A stretch of DNA of 64,000 bases from Zhengella sp020637775 (GTDB taxonomy: Bacteria > Pseudomonadota > Alphaproteobacteria > Rhizobiales > Rhizobiaceae): positions 536,439-600,438 of the forward strand of contig NZ_JAWKWO010000003.1 of assembly GCF_041397485.1 (NCBI RefSeq), in the 5' to 3' direction. Made by a program: the position numbers and the translations under genes. Numbering within the stretch: position 1 is the first letter of the stretch; the number at the start of each line of letters is the position of its first letter. This document shows, in pieces, positions 10,282 to 18,115 of the stretch. The notes under the pieces were generated by a model. The model saw nothing but the letters and a program-made list of their open reading frames with translations, was not told where the DNA came from and did not search any database.

Positions 10282-11493
10282 TCAGCCCATGGCCTTTTGC
10301 AGGTTCTCGTCGATCTTGTCGAGGAAGCCCGTCGTCGACAGCCAGGGCTGATCGGGTCCGATGAGAAGCGCCAGATCCTTGGTCATGAAGCCCGATTCGA
10401 CGGTGTTCACGCAGACCTTCTCAAGCGTGTCGGCGAAACGTGCCAGTTCGGCATTGTCATCCAGCTTGGCGCGATGGGCCAGACCACGCGTCCAGGCGAA
10501 AATGGAGGCGATCGAGTTGGTCGAGGTCTCTTCGCCCTTCTGGTGCTGGCGGTAATGGCGGGTCACGGTGCCGTGCGCGGCCTCGGCCTCGACGGTCTTG
10601 CCATCCGGCGTCATCAGCACGGACGTCATCAGGCCGAGCGAGCCGAAGCCCTGTGCCACCGTGTCGGATTGCACATCGCCGTCATAGTTCTTGCAGGCCC
10701 AGACATAGCCGCCCGACCACTTCAGTGAAGCCGCCACCATGTCGTCGATCAGGCGGTGTTCGTACCAGATCTTGGCTTCCTTGAACTTCTCGACGAACTC
10801 GGCTTCGTAAATCTCCTGGAAGATGTCCTTGAAGCGGCCGTCATAGGCTTTGAGGATCGTGTTCTTGGTGGAGAGATAGCAGGGCACCTTGCGCTGCAGG
10901 GCGTAGTTCATCGAGGCGCGGGCGAAGTCGCGGATCGAATCGTCAAGGTTGTACATCGCCATGGCGACGCCCGAACCCGGCGCCTGGAAGACCTCGTGCT
11001 CGATCTCGGTGCCATCGTCGCCGACAAACTTGATCGTCAGCCTGCCCTTGCCGGGGAAGCGGAAGTCGGTGGCGCGGTACTGGTCTCCGAAGGCGTGACG
11101 GCCGACGATGATCGGCTGCGTCCAGCCGGGCACCAGGCGCGGCACGTTCTTGCAGATGATCGGCTCGCGAAAGATGACGCCACCCAGGATGTTGCGGATG
11201 GTGCCGTTCGGCGAGCGGTACATGCGCTTCAGGCCGAATTCCTCGACGCGGGCCTCGTCCGGGGTGATGGTGGCGCATTTCACGCCGACGCCATGCTCCT
11301 TGATTGCATTGGCGGCGTCCACGGTGATCTGGTCGTCGGTCTCGTCACGCTTCTCGATCCCGAGATCATAGTATTTCAGGTCGATGTCGAGATAGGGGTG
11401 GATCAGCTTGTCCTTGATGAACTGCCAGATGATCCGGGTCATCTCGTCGCCGTCGAGTTCGACAACCGGGTTGGCCACCTTGATCTTCGCCAT
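10282..11493 (-). CDS. icd: NADP-dependent isocitrate dehydrogenase
   Basis: The 403-residue enzyme converts isocitrate to 2-oxoglutarate and CO2 with NADP in the TCA cycle. The length and sequence match the homodimeric eukaryote-like class found in rhizobia. The N-terminus is MAKIKVANPVVELDGDEMTR, with substrate and metal motifs KSPNGT-like RSPNGTIRNILGG, DDMVAASLKWSGGYVWACKNYDGDV, and the NADP region GFGSLGLMTSVL followed by AAHGTVTRHYR. I chose ATG 11493 because GAGGAAATAAC precedes it; the frame is open further upstream but carries no homology. A strong terminator follows. It is divergent from the alpha/beta hydrolase gene at 11650. Confidence 0.97.
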   Translation of the reverse strand: MAKIKVANPVVELDGDEMTRIIWQFIKDKLIHPYLDIDLKYYDLGIEKRDETDDQITVDAANAIKEHGVGVKCATITPDEARVEEFGLKRMYRSPNGTIRNILGGVIFREPIICKNVPRLVPGWTQPIIVGRHAFGDQYRATDFRFPGKGRLTIKFVGDDGTEIEHEVFQAPGSGVAMAMYNLDDSIRDFARASMNYALQRKVPCYLSTKNTILKAYDGRFKDIFQEIYEAEFVEKFKEAKIWYEHRLIDDMVAASLKWSGGYVWACKNYDGDVQSDTVAQGFGSLGLMTSVLMTPDGKTVEAEAAHGTVTRHYRQHQKGEETSTNSIASIFAWTRGLAHRAKLDDNAELARFADTLEKVCVNTVESGFMTKDLALLIGPDQPWLSTTGFLDKIDENLQKAMG

Positions 11494-11557
11494 GTTATTT
11501 CCTCGTATTGGAGATGCGGCAGCGCGCCGCTGTGCTGACGGGTCGGATTTTGACGCC

Positions 11558-11585
11558 CCTATAGCACCGGCTTCCGCCAAGGCAA
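11558..11585 (-). promoter_or_regulatory. Candidate icd promoter
   Basis: Read on the minus strand, TTGCCT (11585-11580), a 16-base spacer and TATAGG (11563-11558) resemble a housekeeping promoter about 65 bases before the icd ATG. This is a pattern match only. Confidence 0.35.
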
Positions 11586-11649
11586 AGTCATGCTCTTGGT
11601 GCATATGTGCAAAACAGGCTCGTGCCGCCAAAACGGGAGAAAAAACGAG

Positions 11650-12549
11650 ATGAGCATCCGGTTTTCGAAGGCAGATCTGCCCGCCGGCACTTTCCACTAT
11701 GCCGAGGCCGGGCAGGCGGACAAGCCGCTTTTGCTCTGCCTGCACGGTTTTCCGGAATCCTGGCTTGCCCACGAGGCCATCATGCCGCTGCTGGCCGGTG
11801 CGTTCCACGTCGTCGCACCGGACCAGCGTGGCTTCAACCGCTCGCCCAAGCCGCGCGGTGTCGAGGCTTACCAGACGCGCCACCTGGTGGCCGACATGTT
11901 CGCGTTTGCCGACAGGTTGTCGCCGGATGAACCATTTCATCTGCTGGGGCATGACTGGGGTTCAGCGGTTGCCTATGCGATGGCCTTTGCGAAGCCAGCG
12001 CGCATTGCCCGGCTGACCGTGGCCAATGGCGTGCATCCGTGGTGTTTCCAGAACGCCATCGTCAACGATCCGGGCCAGCGGGCGGCCAGCCAGTACATGA
12101 ACCGGCTGAGGGCCAGCGATGCGGCAAGCCTGCTTTCGGCCAACGATTTCGAAAAGCTCATGAACATGATGGCCGGTTTCTCCGCCACGGACTGGCTCGG
12201 CGACGACCTGCGCGAAGCCTACAAGGCGCAATGGCGGCAAACCGGCGCGGTGGAGGCGATGCTCAACTGGTACCGCGCATCGCCCGTTGTCGTGCCCGAC
12301 CTGGAGGCTGACAAGGTGGAAGCCCCGCTGCTGGCGATGCCGGAGGATGCGCTGCGGGTCGGGATGCCGCATCTCATTCTCTGGGGCGAGGATGACATCG
12401 CGCTGACGCAAGCCTGCCTGAGCGGGCTTGAACGCTTCGCGGCCGATCTGACCATCCGGCGCATCGGCGGGGCGAGTCACTGGATCCTGCACGAGCAGCC
12501 GGAACGCGTGGCCGCGGAAATCATCGCGTTTGCGGCGGGGCGGGCCTGA
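11650..12549 (+). CDS. Alpha/beta hydrolase, epoxide hydrolase/dehalogenase type
   Basis: The 299-residue protein has the fold's oxyanion motif HGFPESW, then DQRGFNRSPKP, and the nucleophile elbow GHDWGSAVAYAM, in which Asp is the nucleophile. That choice of nucleophile puts it in the epoxide hydrolase / haloalkane or haloacetate dehalogenase branch rather than the serine esterases. The catalytic His is in GGASHWILHEQPERV near the C-terminus. There is no signal peptide, so it is cytoplasmic. I chose ATG 11650 (MSIRFSKADLPAG) with a GGGAGA-type site upstream; the frame opens at 11590. It stands alone, divergent from icd, and gives no hint of its substrate. Confidence 0.85.
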   Translation: MSIRFSKADLPAGTFHYAEAGQADKPLLLCLHGFPESWLAHEAIMPLLAGAFHVVAPDQRGFNRSPKPRGVEAYQTRHLVADMFAFADRLSPDEPFHLLGHDWGSAVAYAMAFAKPARIARLTVANGVHPWCFQNAIVNDPGQRAASQYMNRLRASDAASLLSANDFEKLMNMMAGFSATDWLGDDLREAYKAQWRQTGAVEAMLNWYRASPVVVPDLEADKVEAPLLAMPEDALRVGMPHLILWGEDDIALTQACLSGLERFAADLTIRRIGGASHWILHEQPERVAAEIIAFAAGRA

Positions 12550-12589
12550 AGGCTTTGACCGGGAAGCGGTTTCGGGCTAACGCCACGCC

Positions 12590-13384
12590 ATGGCTGGAAC
12601 AGACAAACATCAGAACCTCATAGCGGACGGCCCTGCCGTCGTGCTGGTGGAGCCGCAACTGGGTGAGAATATCGGCATGGTCGCGCGGGCCATGGCGAAT
12701 TTCGGGCTTGCCGAACTCAGGCTGGTCAACCCGCGCGACGGCTGGCCTTCCGAAAAGGCGCGGGCGGCGGCCAGCAAGGCCGATCACGTCATCGACGGTG
12801 TTCTGGTCTTCGATACCCTGGCCGAGGCGATCGGCGACATGGAATTCGTCTTCGCGACAACAGCGCGCCTGCGCGACGGGTTCAAGACGGTTCGCGGGCC
12901 GGTGGAGGCCTGCCGCATGCTGCGCCCGCGCCATGTGGCCGGTCAGCGCACGGCCATACTCTTCGGGCGCGAACGTTTCGGCCTGTCGAACGAGGAGGTG
13001 AGCCTGGCGGACGAAATCGTCACCTTTCCGGTCAATCCGGCCTTTGCGTCGCTGAACATTGCGCAAGCCGTGCTGCTGATGAGCTATGAGTGGATGAAAA
13101 GCGGGCTCGAAAGCGAAACATGGACGAATTTCTCCGGTCCCCGGATGGAACCGGCGCGGCGGGGCCAGCTCGTCAGCTTCCTGACCTACCTGGAAGAAGC
13201 GCTGGACAAGCGCGGCTATTTCCGGCCGCCTGAAAAGCGGGCACGCATGGTGGACAACCTGCGCGCCGTTTTCACCCGGCCGGGTTTCTTCGCCCCGGAG
13301 ATCGATGTGCTGCGTGGCATCGTCACATCGCTTGACAAGTTCACGCCCGACCGCAAGCGTGGCGACGGGCCGCCGGAAGGCTGA
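12590..13384 (+). CDS. trmJ: SPOUT-family RNA 2'-O-methyltransferase, TrmJ-like
   Basis: The 264-residue protein is a class IV (SpoU/TrmH) methyltransferase that uses S-adenosylmethionine to methylate the ribose of a tRNA or rRNA nucleotide. The three family motifs are present: EPQLGENIGMVARAMANFG (motif 1), ILFGRERFGLSNEE (motif 2), and FPVNPAFASLNIAQAVLLM (motif 3, part of the trefoil knot). The N-terminal placement of the knot domain and a C-terminal helical extension match TrmJ, which modifies position 32 of tRNAs; the exact target is inferred. murI follows after 26 bases, so the two are probably one transcript. Confidence 0.88.
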   Translation: MAGTDKHQNLIADGPAVVLVEPQLGENIGMVARAMANFGLAELRLVNPRDGWPSEKARAAASKADHVIDGVLVFDTLAEAIGDMEFVFATTARLRDGFKTVRGPVEACRMLRPRHVAGQRTAILFGRERFGLSNEEVSLADEIVTFPVNPAFASLNIAQAVLLMSYEWMKSGLESETWTNFSGPRMEPARRGQLVSFLTYLEEALDKRGYFRPPEKRARMVDNLRAVFTRPGFFAPEIDVLRGIVTSLDKFTPDRKRGDGPPEG

Positions 13385-13410
13385 GCGCGGCAAGAGGCCT
13401 TTGGGGCGGC

Positions 13411-14208
13411 ATGAACGGAACGATCCTCTTCTTCGACAGCGGCATTGGCGGGCTCTCGGTCGTGAAAGAGGCCCGGATACTGCTTCCCGACCATCGCTAT
13501 GTTTACGTGGCCGATGACGCAGCCTTCCCCTATGGCGGGTGGGAGGAGGCGGCGCTGAAGGCGCGCCTGACCGCGCTGTTCGGTGAATTGCTGGCGCGTT
13601 TTGCGCCCGATGTCGCCGTCATCGCCTGCAATACGGCCTCGACACTGGCGATTGACCATCTGCGCATCGTCTATCCGGACCAGGCCTTTGTCGGTACTGT
13701 GCCGGCCATCAAGCCGGCGGCGGAGCGCACCGCCAGCGGGCTCGTGTCGGTTCTCGCCACACCGGGCACGGTGAAGCGGCAATATACCCGCGACCTGATC
13801 GCCAAATGGGCATCGAAATGCCATGTCCGCCTGGTCGGCTCGCAGGTGCTGGCGGAGCTGGCCGAGACCTACATGCGAAGGGGCTTCGTGAATGAGGATG
13901 CGGTGCGAACCGAGATCGCGCCATGCTTCATCGACCAGGACGGGCGGCGCACCGATATCGTGGTTCTGGCCTGCACGCATTACCCGTTTCTCGTCAACCG
14001 GATGCGCAAGACCGCGCCCTGGCCGGTGGACTGGATCGACCCTTCGGAGGCCATCGCACGGCGCGCGCTCGCCGTCTGGGAAGCGCAGGGGGCGGGTGAA
14101 CGCGCGGGACGGTCGGGCCTGGCGGACATGGCCCATTTCACCTCCGGCAATCCCGATCCGGCGCTTGCGCGCCTCATGCGCGGATTCGGGTTCTACGCCG
14201 TCACTTGA
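13411..14208 (+). CDS. murI: Glutamate racemase
   Basis: MurI interconverts L- and D-glutamate to supply D-Glu for peptidoglycan. The 265-residue protein carries both catalytic cysteines in their usual contexts, ACNTAST (about residues 72-78) and ACTHYPFL (about 189-196), plus the N-terminal FFDSGIGGLSVVKEA and YVADDAAFPYG. The cytoplasmic, cofactor-independent family length is about 260-280 residues, so it is complete. It follows the trmJ-like gene closely. The end of murI is followed by the PHO-box-like sequence that probably drives phoX. Confidence 0.96.
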   Translation: MNGTILFFDSGIGGLSVVKEARILLPDHRYVYVADDAAFPYGGWEEAALKARLTALFGELLARFAPDVAVIACNTASTLAIDHLRIVYPDQAFVGTVPAIKPAAERTASGLVSVLATPGTVKRQYTRDLIAKWASKCHVRLVGSQVLAELAETYMRRGFVNEDAVRTEIAPCFIDQDGRRTDIVVLACTHYPFLVNRMRKTAPWPVDWIDPSEAIARRALAVWEAQGAGERAGRSGLADMAHFTSGNPDPALARLMRGFGFYAVT

Positions 14209-14217
14209 GCCGTTGCC

Positions 14218-14235
14218 GCGTCATGCCGCTGTAAT
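14218..14235 (+). promoter_or_regulatory. Probable PHO box (PhoB site) before phoX
   Basis: GCGTCAT-GCCG-CTGTAAT is two direct 7-mers spaced by 4 bases. They match the PhoB repeat CTGTCAT at 5/7 and 6/7 positions. A possible -10, TAGTGT (14246-14251), begins 11 bases after the second repeat, which is the spacing expected for a PhoB-activated promoter. Confidence 0.6.
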
Positions 14236-14321
14236 GGAGCGCCGCTAGTGTCGCGCCATTCCCGCTCCAGCCAGGGCGGGAACGATCCAGCTATTTGCCA
14301 GACAGACACAGAGGGCCAGCC

Positions 14322-16298
14322 ATGACGATCCATTCGCATGACATCAAGACGCCAACCGACATCCGCGAGGAATCCGAGGATATCGGCCGCAACGCGAGTG
14401 CCAACCCGACCATGGGCGATGTCATCAACGCCCGTTTCTCGCGCCGCTCCTTCCTGCGCGGCACGCTGGCTGTCAGCGCGATTGCCGCGACGGTCAGCCC
14501 GATGGCGATCATGGTGGCAGACGAAGCGCGCGCGGCATCCGCCAGCGCCTTCAACTTTCCGGAAGTGGAAGCCGGTGTCGACGAGATGCACCATGTTGCC
14601 GAAGGCTATGACGCCGACGTCCTGCTGCGCTGGGGTGACAAGGTGTTCGCCGATTCGCCGGACTTCGACCCGATGAACCAGACGGCTGCCGACCAGGCGC
14701 GCCAGTTCGGCTACAACAACGACTATGTCGGCTTCATCCCGCTGGACGGAAACCCGGATCACGGCCTGCTGGTCGTCAACCATGAATACACCAATGCGGA
14801 ACTGATGTTCCCCGGCTTTGCCCGCGTCGAGAAGGACGCAGAAGGCAAGGAGAAGGTGAAGATGGGCGAGTTCACGAAGGACCTCGTCGACATCGAGATG
14901 GCGGCGCATGGCGGCACGGTCATCGAAATCCGCAAGGAAAATGGCAAGTGGCAGCCGGTGCTGGACGGCAAGATGAACCGCCGCATCACGCCGATGACGG
15001 AAATGGTGCTGAGCGGGCCTGTCGCCGGCCATGACCGCGTGAAGACCGCGGCCGATGCGACCGGAACGAGGGTGCTCGGCACGATCAACAATTGCGCCGG
15101 CGGCGTGACGCCCTGGGGCACCTACCTGATGGCGGAAGAGAACTTCCACGGCTACTTCCTGGGCGAACTGCCGGAAGGCCACCGCGAGGCCGCCAATTAC
15201 AAGCGCCTTGGCGTGCCGGCCGGCTGGTACGAGTGGGGCCGGTTCCATGACCGCTTCGACGTGACGAAAGAGCCGAACGAGGCCAATCGCTTCGGCTGGG
15301 TTGTCGAAGTGGACGTGATGGACCCGACCTCGAAGCCGAAGAAGCGCACGGCCATCGGGCGCGTCAAGCACGAGGGTTGCGAGACCATCATCAACAAGGA
15401 CGGCCGTGTCGTGCTCTACACGGGCGACGACGAGCGCTTCGACTACGTCTACAAGTTCGTCACCGCCGGCACGTTCAACGCGGATGACCGTGCGGCCAAC
15501 ATGAACCTGCTCGACGAGGGCACGCTCCACGTCGCCCGCTTCAACGATGACGGTACGCTGGACTGGATGCCGCTGACCCATGGCGAAGGCCCGCTGACGG
15601 CGGAAAACGGCTTCGACAGCCAGGCCGACGTGCTGATCGAAACACGCCGCGCCGCCGATCTCCTCGGCGCCACCAAGATGGACCGTCCCGAGGATGTCCA
15701 GCCCAATGGCAAGACCGGCAAGGTCTACGTCATGCTGACCAACAACACCAAGCGCAAGGAAGGTGACGAGAACGCAGCCAATCCGCGCGCCAACAATGCC
15801 TTCGGCCACATCATCGAGATCACCGAGGCCGATGGCGATTTCGCGGCGACGCGCTCGACCTGGGAGATCCTGGTCAAGTGCGGCGACCCGTCGATCGCGG
15901 AAGTCGGCGCGACCTTCTCGTCGGCCACCACGGCCAATGGCTGGTTCGGCATGCCGGACAATTGCGCCATCGATGCCGACGGCCGCCTCTGGGTCGCCAC
16001 GGACGGCAATTCGGGCAAGAAAACCGGCCGCACGGACGGGTTGTGGGCGGTCGACACCGAAGGCGCGGCGCGCGGCACGTCCCGGCTGTTCTTCCGCGTG
16101 CCGGTAGGCGCGGAACTGTGCGGCCCGCTGTTCTCGCCGGATGGCACCACGGCCTTCTGCGCCGTCCAGCATCCTGGCGACGAGGGGCTTGCAACCTTCG
16201 AGAATCCGGCGACGCGCTGGCCTGATTTCGACGCTGCGCTGCCGGTCCGTCCCGCCGTCGTGGCTGTGACGAAGCAGGGCGGCGGCAAGATCGGCTGA
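14322..16298 (+). CDS. phoX: PhoX-type phosphatase, Tat-exported (DUF839)
   Basis: PhoX enzymes are Ca/Fe-dependent periplasmic phosphatases that release phosphate from organic phosphoesters. The 658-residue precursor has a twin-arginine signal (FSRRSFLRG, Arg41-Arg42) set behind an unusually long 35-residue N-terminal region, then a hydrophobic stretch ending at ADEARAASA. Typical PhoX segments are seen: NHEYTNAELMF, GGVTPWGTYLMAEENFHGYF, GRVKHEGCETI, DERFDYVYKFV, AIDADGRLWVATDGNSG and CAVQHPGDEG. I chose ATG 14322, which has GAGGG upstream; the frame opens at 14295. A PHO box upstream suggests induction by phosphate starvation. It converges on the DUF4336 gene. Confidence 0.93.
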   Translation: MTIHSHDIKTPTDIREESEDIGRNASANPTMGDVINARFSRRSFLRGTLAVSAIAATVSPMAIMVADEARAASASAFNFPEVEAGVDEMHHVAEGYDADVLLRWGDKVFADSPDFDPMNQTAADQARQFGYNNDYVGFIPLDGNPDHGLLVVNHEYTNAELMFPGFARVEKDAEGKEKVKMGEFTKDLVDIEMAAHGGTVIEIRKENGKWQPVLDGKMNRRITPMTEMVLSGPVAGHDRVKTAADATGTRVLGTINNCAGGVTPWGTYLMAEENFHGYFLGELPEGHREAANYKRLGVPAGWYEWGRFHDRFDVTKEPNEANRFGWVVEVDVMDPTSKPKKRTAIGRVKHEGCETIINKDGRVVLYTGDDERFDYVYKFVTAGTFNADDRAANMNLLDEGTLHVARFNDDGTLDWMPLTHGEGPLTAENGFDSQADVLIETRRAADLLGATKMDRPEDVQPNGKTGKVYVMLTNNTKRKEGDENAANPRANNAFGHIIEITEADGDFAATRSTWEILVKCGDPSIAEVGATFSSATTANGWFGMPDNCAIDADGRLWVATDGNSGKKTGRTDGLWAVDTEGAARGTSRLFFRVPVGAELCGPLFSPDGTTAFCAVQHPGDEGLATFENPATRWPDFDAALPVRPAVVAVTKQGGGKIG

Positions 16299-16362
16299 CC
16301 GACGCCTGCACGGTCCCTCTTGACTGCGGGGCCGCGCACCCTTCCATGGCGCGCGGGTCCGC

Positions 16363-17106
16363 TCAGGGCTGTACCCAGTCGAAGGCGCGGCGCAGTTCCG
16401 CCGCGCCGCCGGTCTCGAACCACTTGCCATGGGCAATGATGATGCGTTCAGGGTCGCAGTCGATCATCCAGTCGACGGCGGGGCGCAGGCGGTCGTGGTG
16501 GCCGCGGAAGGTTGCGCGCAGGTCGCGCGGGGCGCGGCCGTGCGGTGCCATGACGCCGATCAGCCGGTACATCAGGCGGGCCAGCCAGCCGTGCAGCCGC
16601 TCCTCCTCGAAATTCTCGATCAGGTCAGCAAGGATCAGTGTGCGCGACGGGACGTGGAAGAAAACCACCTCGTTGAGTACGGAACTGCCCCGCGCGATGC
16701 GCTGGTCGATCACTTCCACCCATTCGGGCGGCGGACTGTCTGCCAGATCGTCGGTAAACGCCAACCCGGATCGTTTGCGCACGCCGGGCGATGCCCAGGT
16801 CCGGGCTGCCGGAAATCGGCTTGCCCACGGGGCGATGGAAACATGGTGGATGAGGTTGGGGGACACGATATGGGACACCGGTCCGATGGCGGCGATCTCT
16901 TCGACCAGTCGTTCGTCGGGATACGTGGGCGAGTGAAGCCAGATGCCGCCATCGGGCAGTCGGATCACAGTCATGCGCGTGGGAAACGGCCATGTGACGG
17001 GGATGCCATAGCCCCAATGAAGCACCGGGCCGTCGACGATCCATATGTCCTCGGCCAGAGGCTTGAGGACGTTGAGCGGCACATAGGGATCATAGTTTCC
17101 GGTCAT
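16363..17106 (-). CDS. DUF4336 family protein
   Basis: The 247-residue protein belongs to DUF4336, a group with a metallo-beta-lactamase-like fold. Visible segments include MTVIRLPDGGIWLHSP, PVSHIVSPNLIHHVSIAPWAS, VLNEVVFFHVPSRTLILADL and RIIIAHGKWFE, which fit strands and metal-site loops of that fold, though the canonical HxHxDH motif is absent. I chose ATG 17106 (MTGNYDPYVPLNVLKPL) because GGGAGG lies 7 bases upstream. It has no signal peptide. The function is unknown; hydrolase or structural mimic are both possible. It is divergent from rpsD. Confidence 0.8.
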   Translation of the reverse strand: MTGNYDPYVPLNVLKPLAEDIWIVDGPVLHWGYGIPVTWPFPTRMTVIRLPDGGIWLHSPTYPDERLVEEIAAIGPVSHIVSPNLIHHVSIAPWASRFPAARTWASPGVRKRSGLAFTDDLADSPPPEWVEVIDQRIARGSSVLNEVVFFHVPSRTLILADLIENFEEERLHGWLARLMYRLIGVMAPHGRAPRDLRATFRGHHDRLRPAVDWMIDCDPERIIIAHGKWFETGGAAELRRAFDWVQP

Positions 17107-17177
17107 GGGACACCTCCCGGGAACAAGTGTGGCAAGTGCGCCGGCATCGCGCAACCTTCGGCAGGTGTCCGCAGCGC

Positions 17178-17206
17178 TTGACATTCCTTGCCCGCCGGAC
17201 TAACCA
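17178..17206 (+). promoter_or_regulatory. Candidate rpsD promoter
   Basis: A consensus TTGACA (17178-17183), 17-base spacer and TAACCA (17201-17206) would start a leader of about 170 bases before rpsD. The leader contains GGGAGC-N7-GCTCCC (17294-17312) and a CCCGG/CCGGG hairpin (from 17336). A second TTGACA at 17242 lacks a good -10. Confidence 0.4.
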
Positions 17207-17379
17207 CACGCCAGCGCCGGGCCGAAATGCCCGGTGTTTTATTGACATGTCCCGTGGGCCGTTGCCGCAATGCGTGCGTGGGCGGCCCTGTCAGGGAGCG
17301 AAAACGGCTCCCAGAGGAGGGCGTGTTTCCTTCGCCCGGTGCGTGAAGCGCCGGGTGCAACATTTTGAAAGGGAATGCG

Positions 17380-17997
17380 ATGAGCAAGCGCGAATCCGCC
17401 AAGTACAAGATCGACCGCCGTATGGGCGAAAACATCTGGGGCCGCCCGAAGTCCCCGGTGAACAAGCGTGAATACGGCCCCGGCCAGCACGGCCAGCGAC
17501 GCAAGGGCAAGATGTCGGACTTCGGCGTCCAGCTGCGCGCCAAGCAGAAGCTGAAGGGCCATTACGGCGACATCTCCGAGAAGCAGTTCCGCGCCGTCTA
17601 TGACGAGGCCGTACGCCGCAAGGGCGACACGCCGGACAATCTGATCGGCCTGCTGGAGTCGCGTCTCGACGCCATCGTCTACCGCGCCAAGTTCGTTCCG
17701 ACGATCTTCGCCGCGCGCCAGTTCGTCAACCACGGCCATGTCATGGTCAACGGCAAGCGCACCAACATCCAGTCCTATCGCTGCCGTCCGGGCGACGTCA
17801 TCGAGGTGCGGGAGAAGTCCAAGCAGCTCGCCATCGTGCTGGAGGCCACGCAGCTGGCCGAACGTGACGTGCCGGACTATATCGAGGTCGACCACAACAA
17901 GATGGTCGCCACCTACAACCGCGTTCCCGGCCTTGCCGACGTGCCGTATGCGGTGCAGATGGAACCGAACCTCGTCGTCGAATTCTATTCGCGCTGA
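17380..17997 (+). CDS. rpsD: 30S ribosomal protein S4
   Basis: S4 nucleates assembly of the 30S subunit body by binding 16S rRNA. The 205-residue protein begins MSKRESAKYKIDRRMGENIWG and contains the S4 RNA-binding domain (LESRLDAIVYRAKFVPTIFAARQFVNHGHVMVNG, given here as consecutive parts LESRLDAIVYRAKF and ARQFVNHGHVMVNG). The alphaproteobacterial type lacks the N-terminal zinc cysteines. ATG 17380 follows AAAGGGAATGCG; an in-frame ATG at 17365 (MKGNA) is less likely. It is a single-gene unit with a GC-rich inverted repeat after the stop. Confidence 0.97.
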   Translation: MSKRESAKYKIDRRMGENIWGRPKSPVNKREYGPGQHGQRRKGKMSDFGVQLRAKQKLKGHYGDISEKQFRAVYDEAVRRKGDTPDNLIGLLESRLDAIVYRAKFVPTIFAARQFVNHGHVMVNGKRTNIQSYRCRPGDVIEVREKSKQLAIVLEATQLAERDVPDYIEVDHNKMVATYNRVPGLADVPYAVQMEPNLVVEFYSR

Positions 17998-18005
17998 TTG
18001 ACCAT

Positions 18006-18035
18006 CAGGCCGGGATGCGTCAGCCTCCCGGCCTG
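18006..18035 (+). terminator. GC-rich stem-loop after rpsD
   Basis: CAGGCCGGGA (18006-18015) pairs with TCCCGGCCTG (18026-18035) around a 10-base loop, nine bases after the rpsD stop. There is no T-run, so termination may be partial or the hairpin may only stabilise the 3' end. Confidence 0.5.
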
Positions 18036-18115
18036 TCCGCTCTCTTGTATGGAGTCTCATACAAACGGATCCGGCAGCAAGCCTGACCATGCGCGGTTGC
18101 AACGGGGCCAGGGCG

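Noticed and set aside
14259..14282. Hairpin TTCCCGC/GCGGGAA as murI terminator
   Set aside because: No T-run and it lies after the predicted phoX start of transcription, so it is more likely just part of the leader.
17365..17380. Earlier ATG for rpsD (MKGNA...)
   Set aside because: The family start is MSKRESAKYKID and the ribosome site is better placed for 17380.
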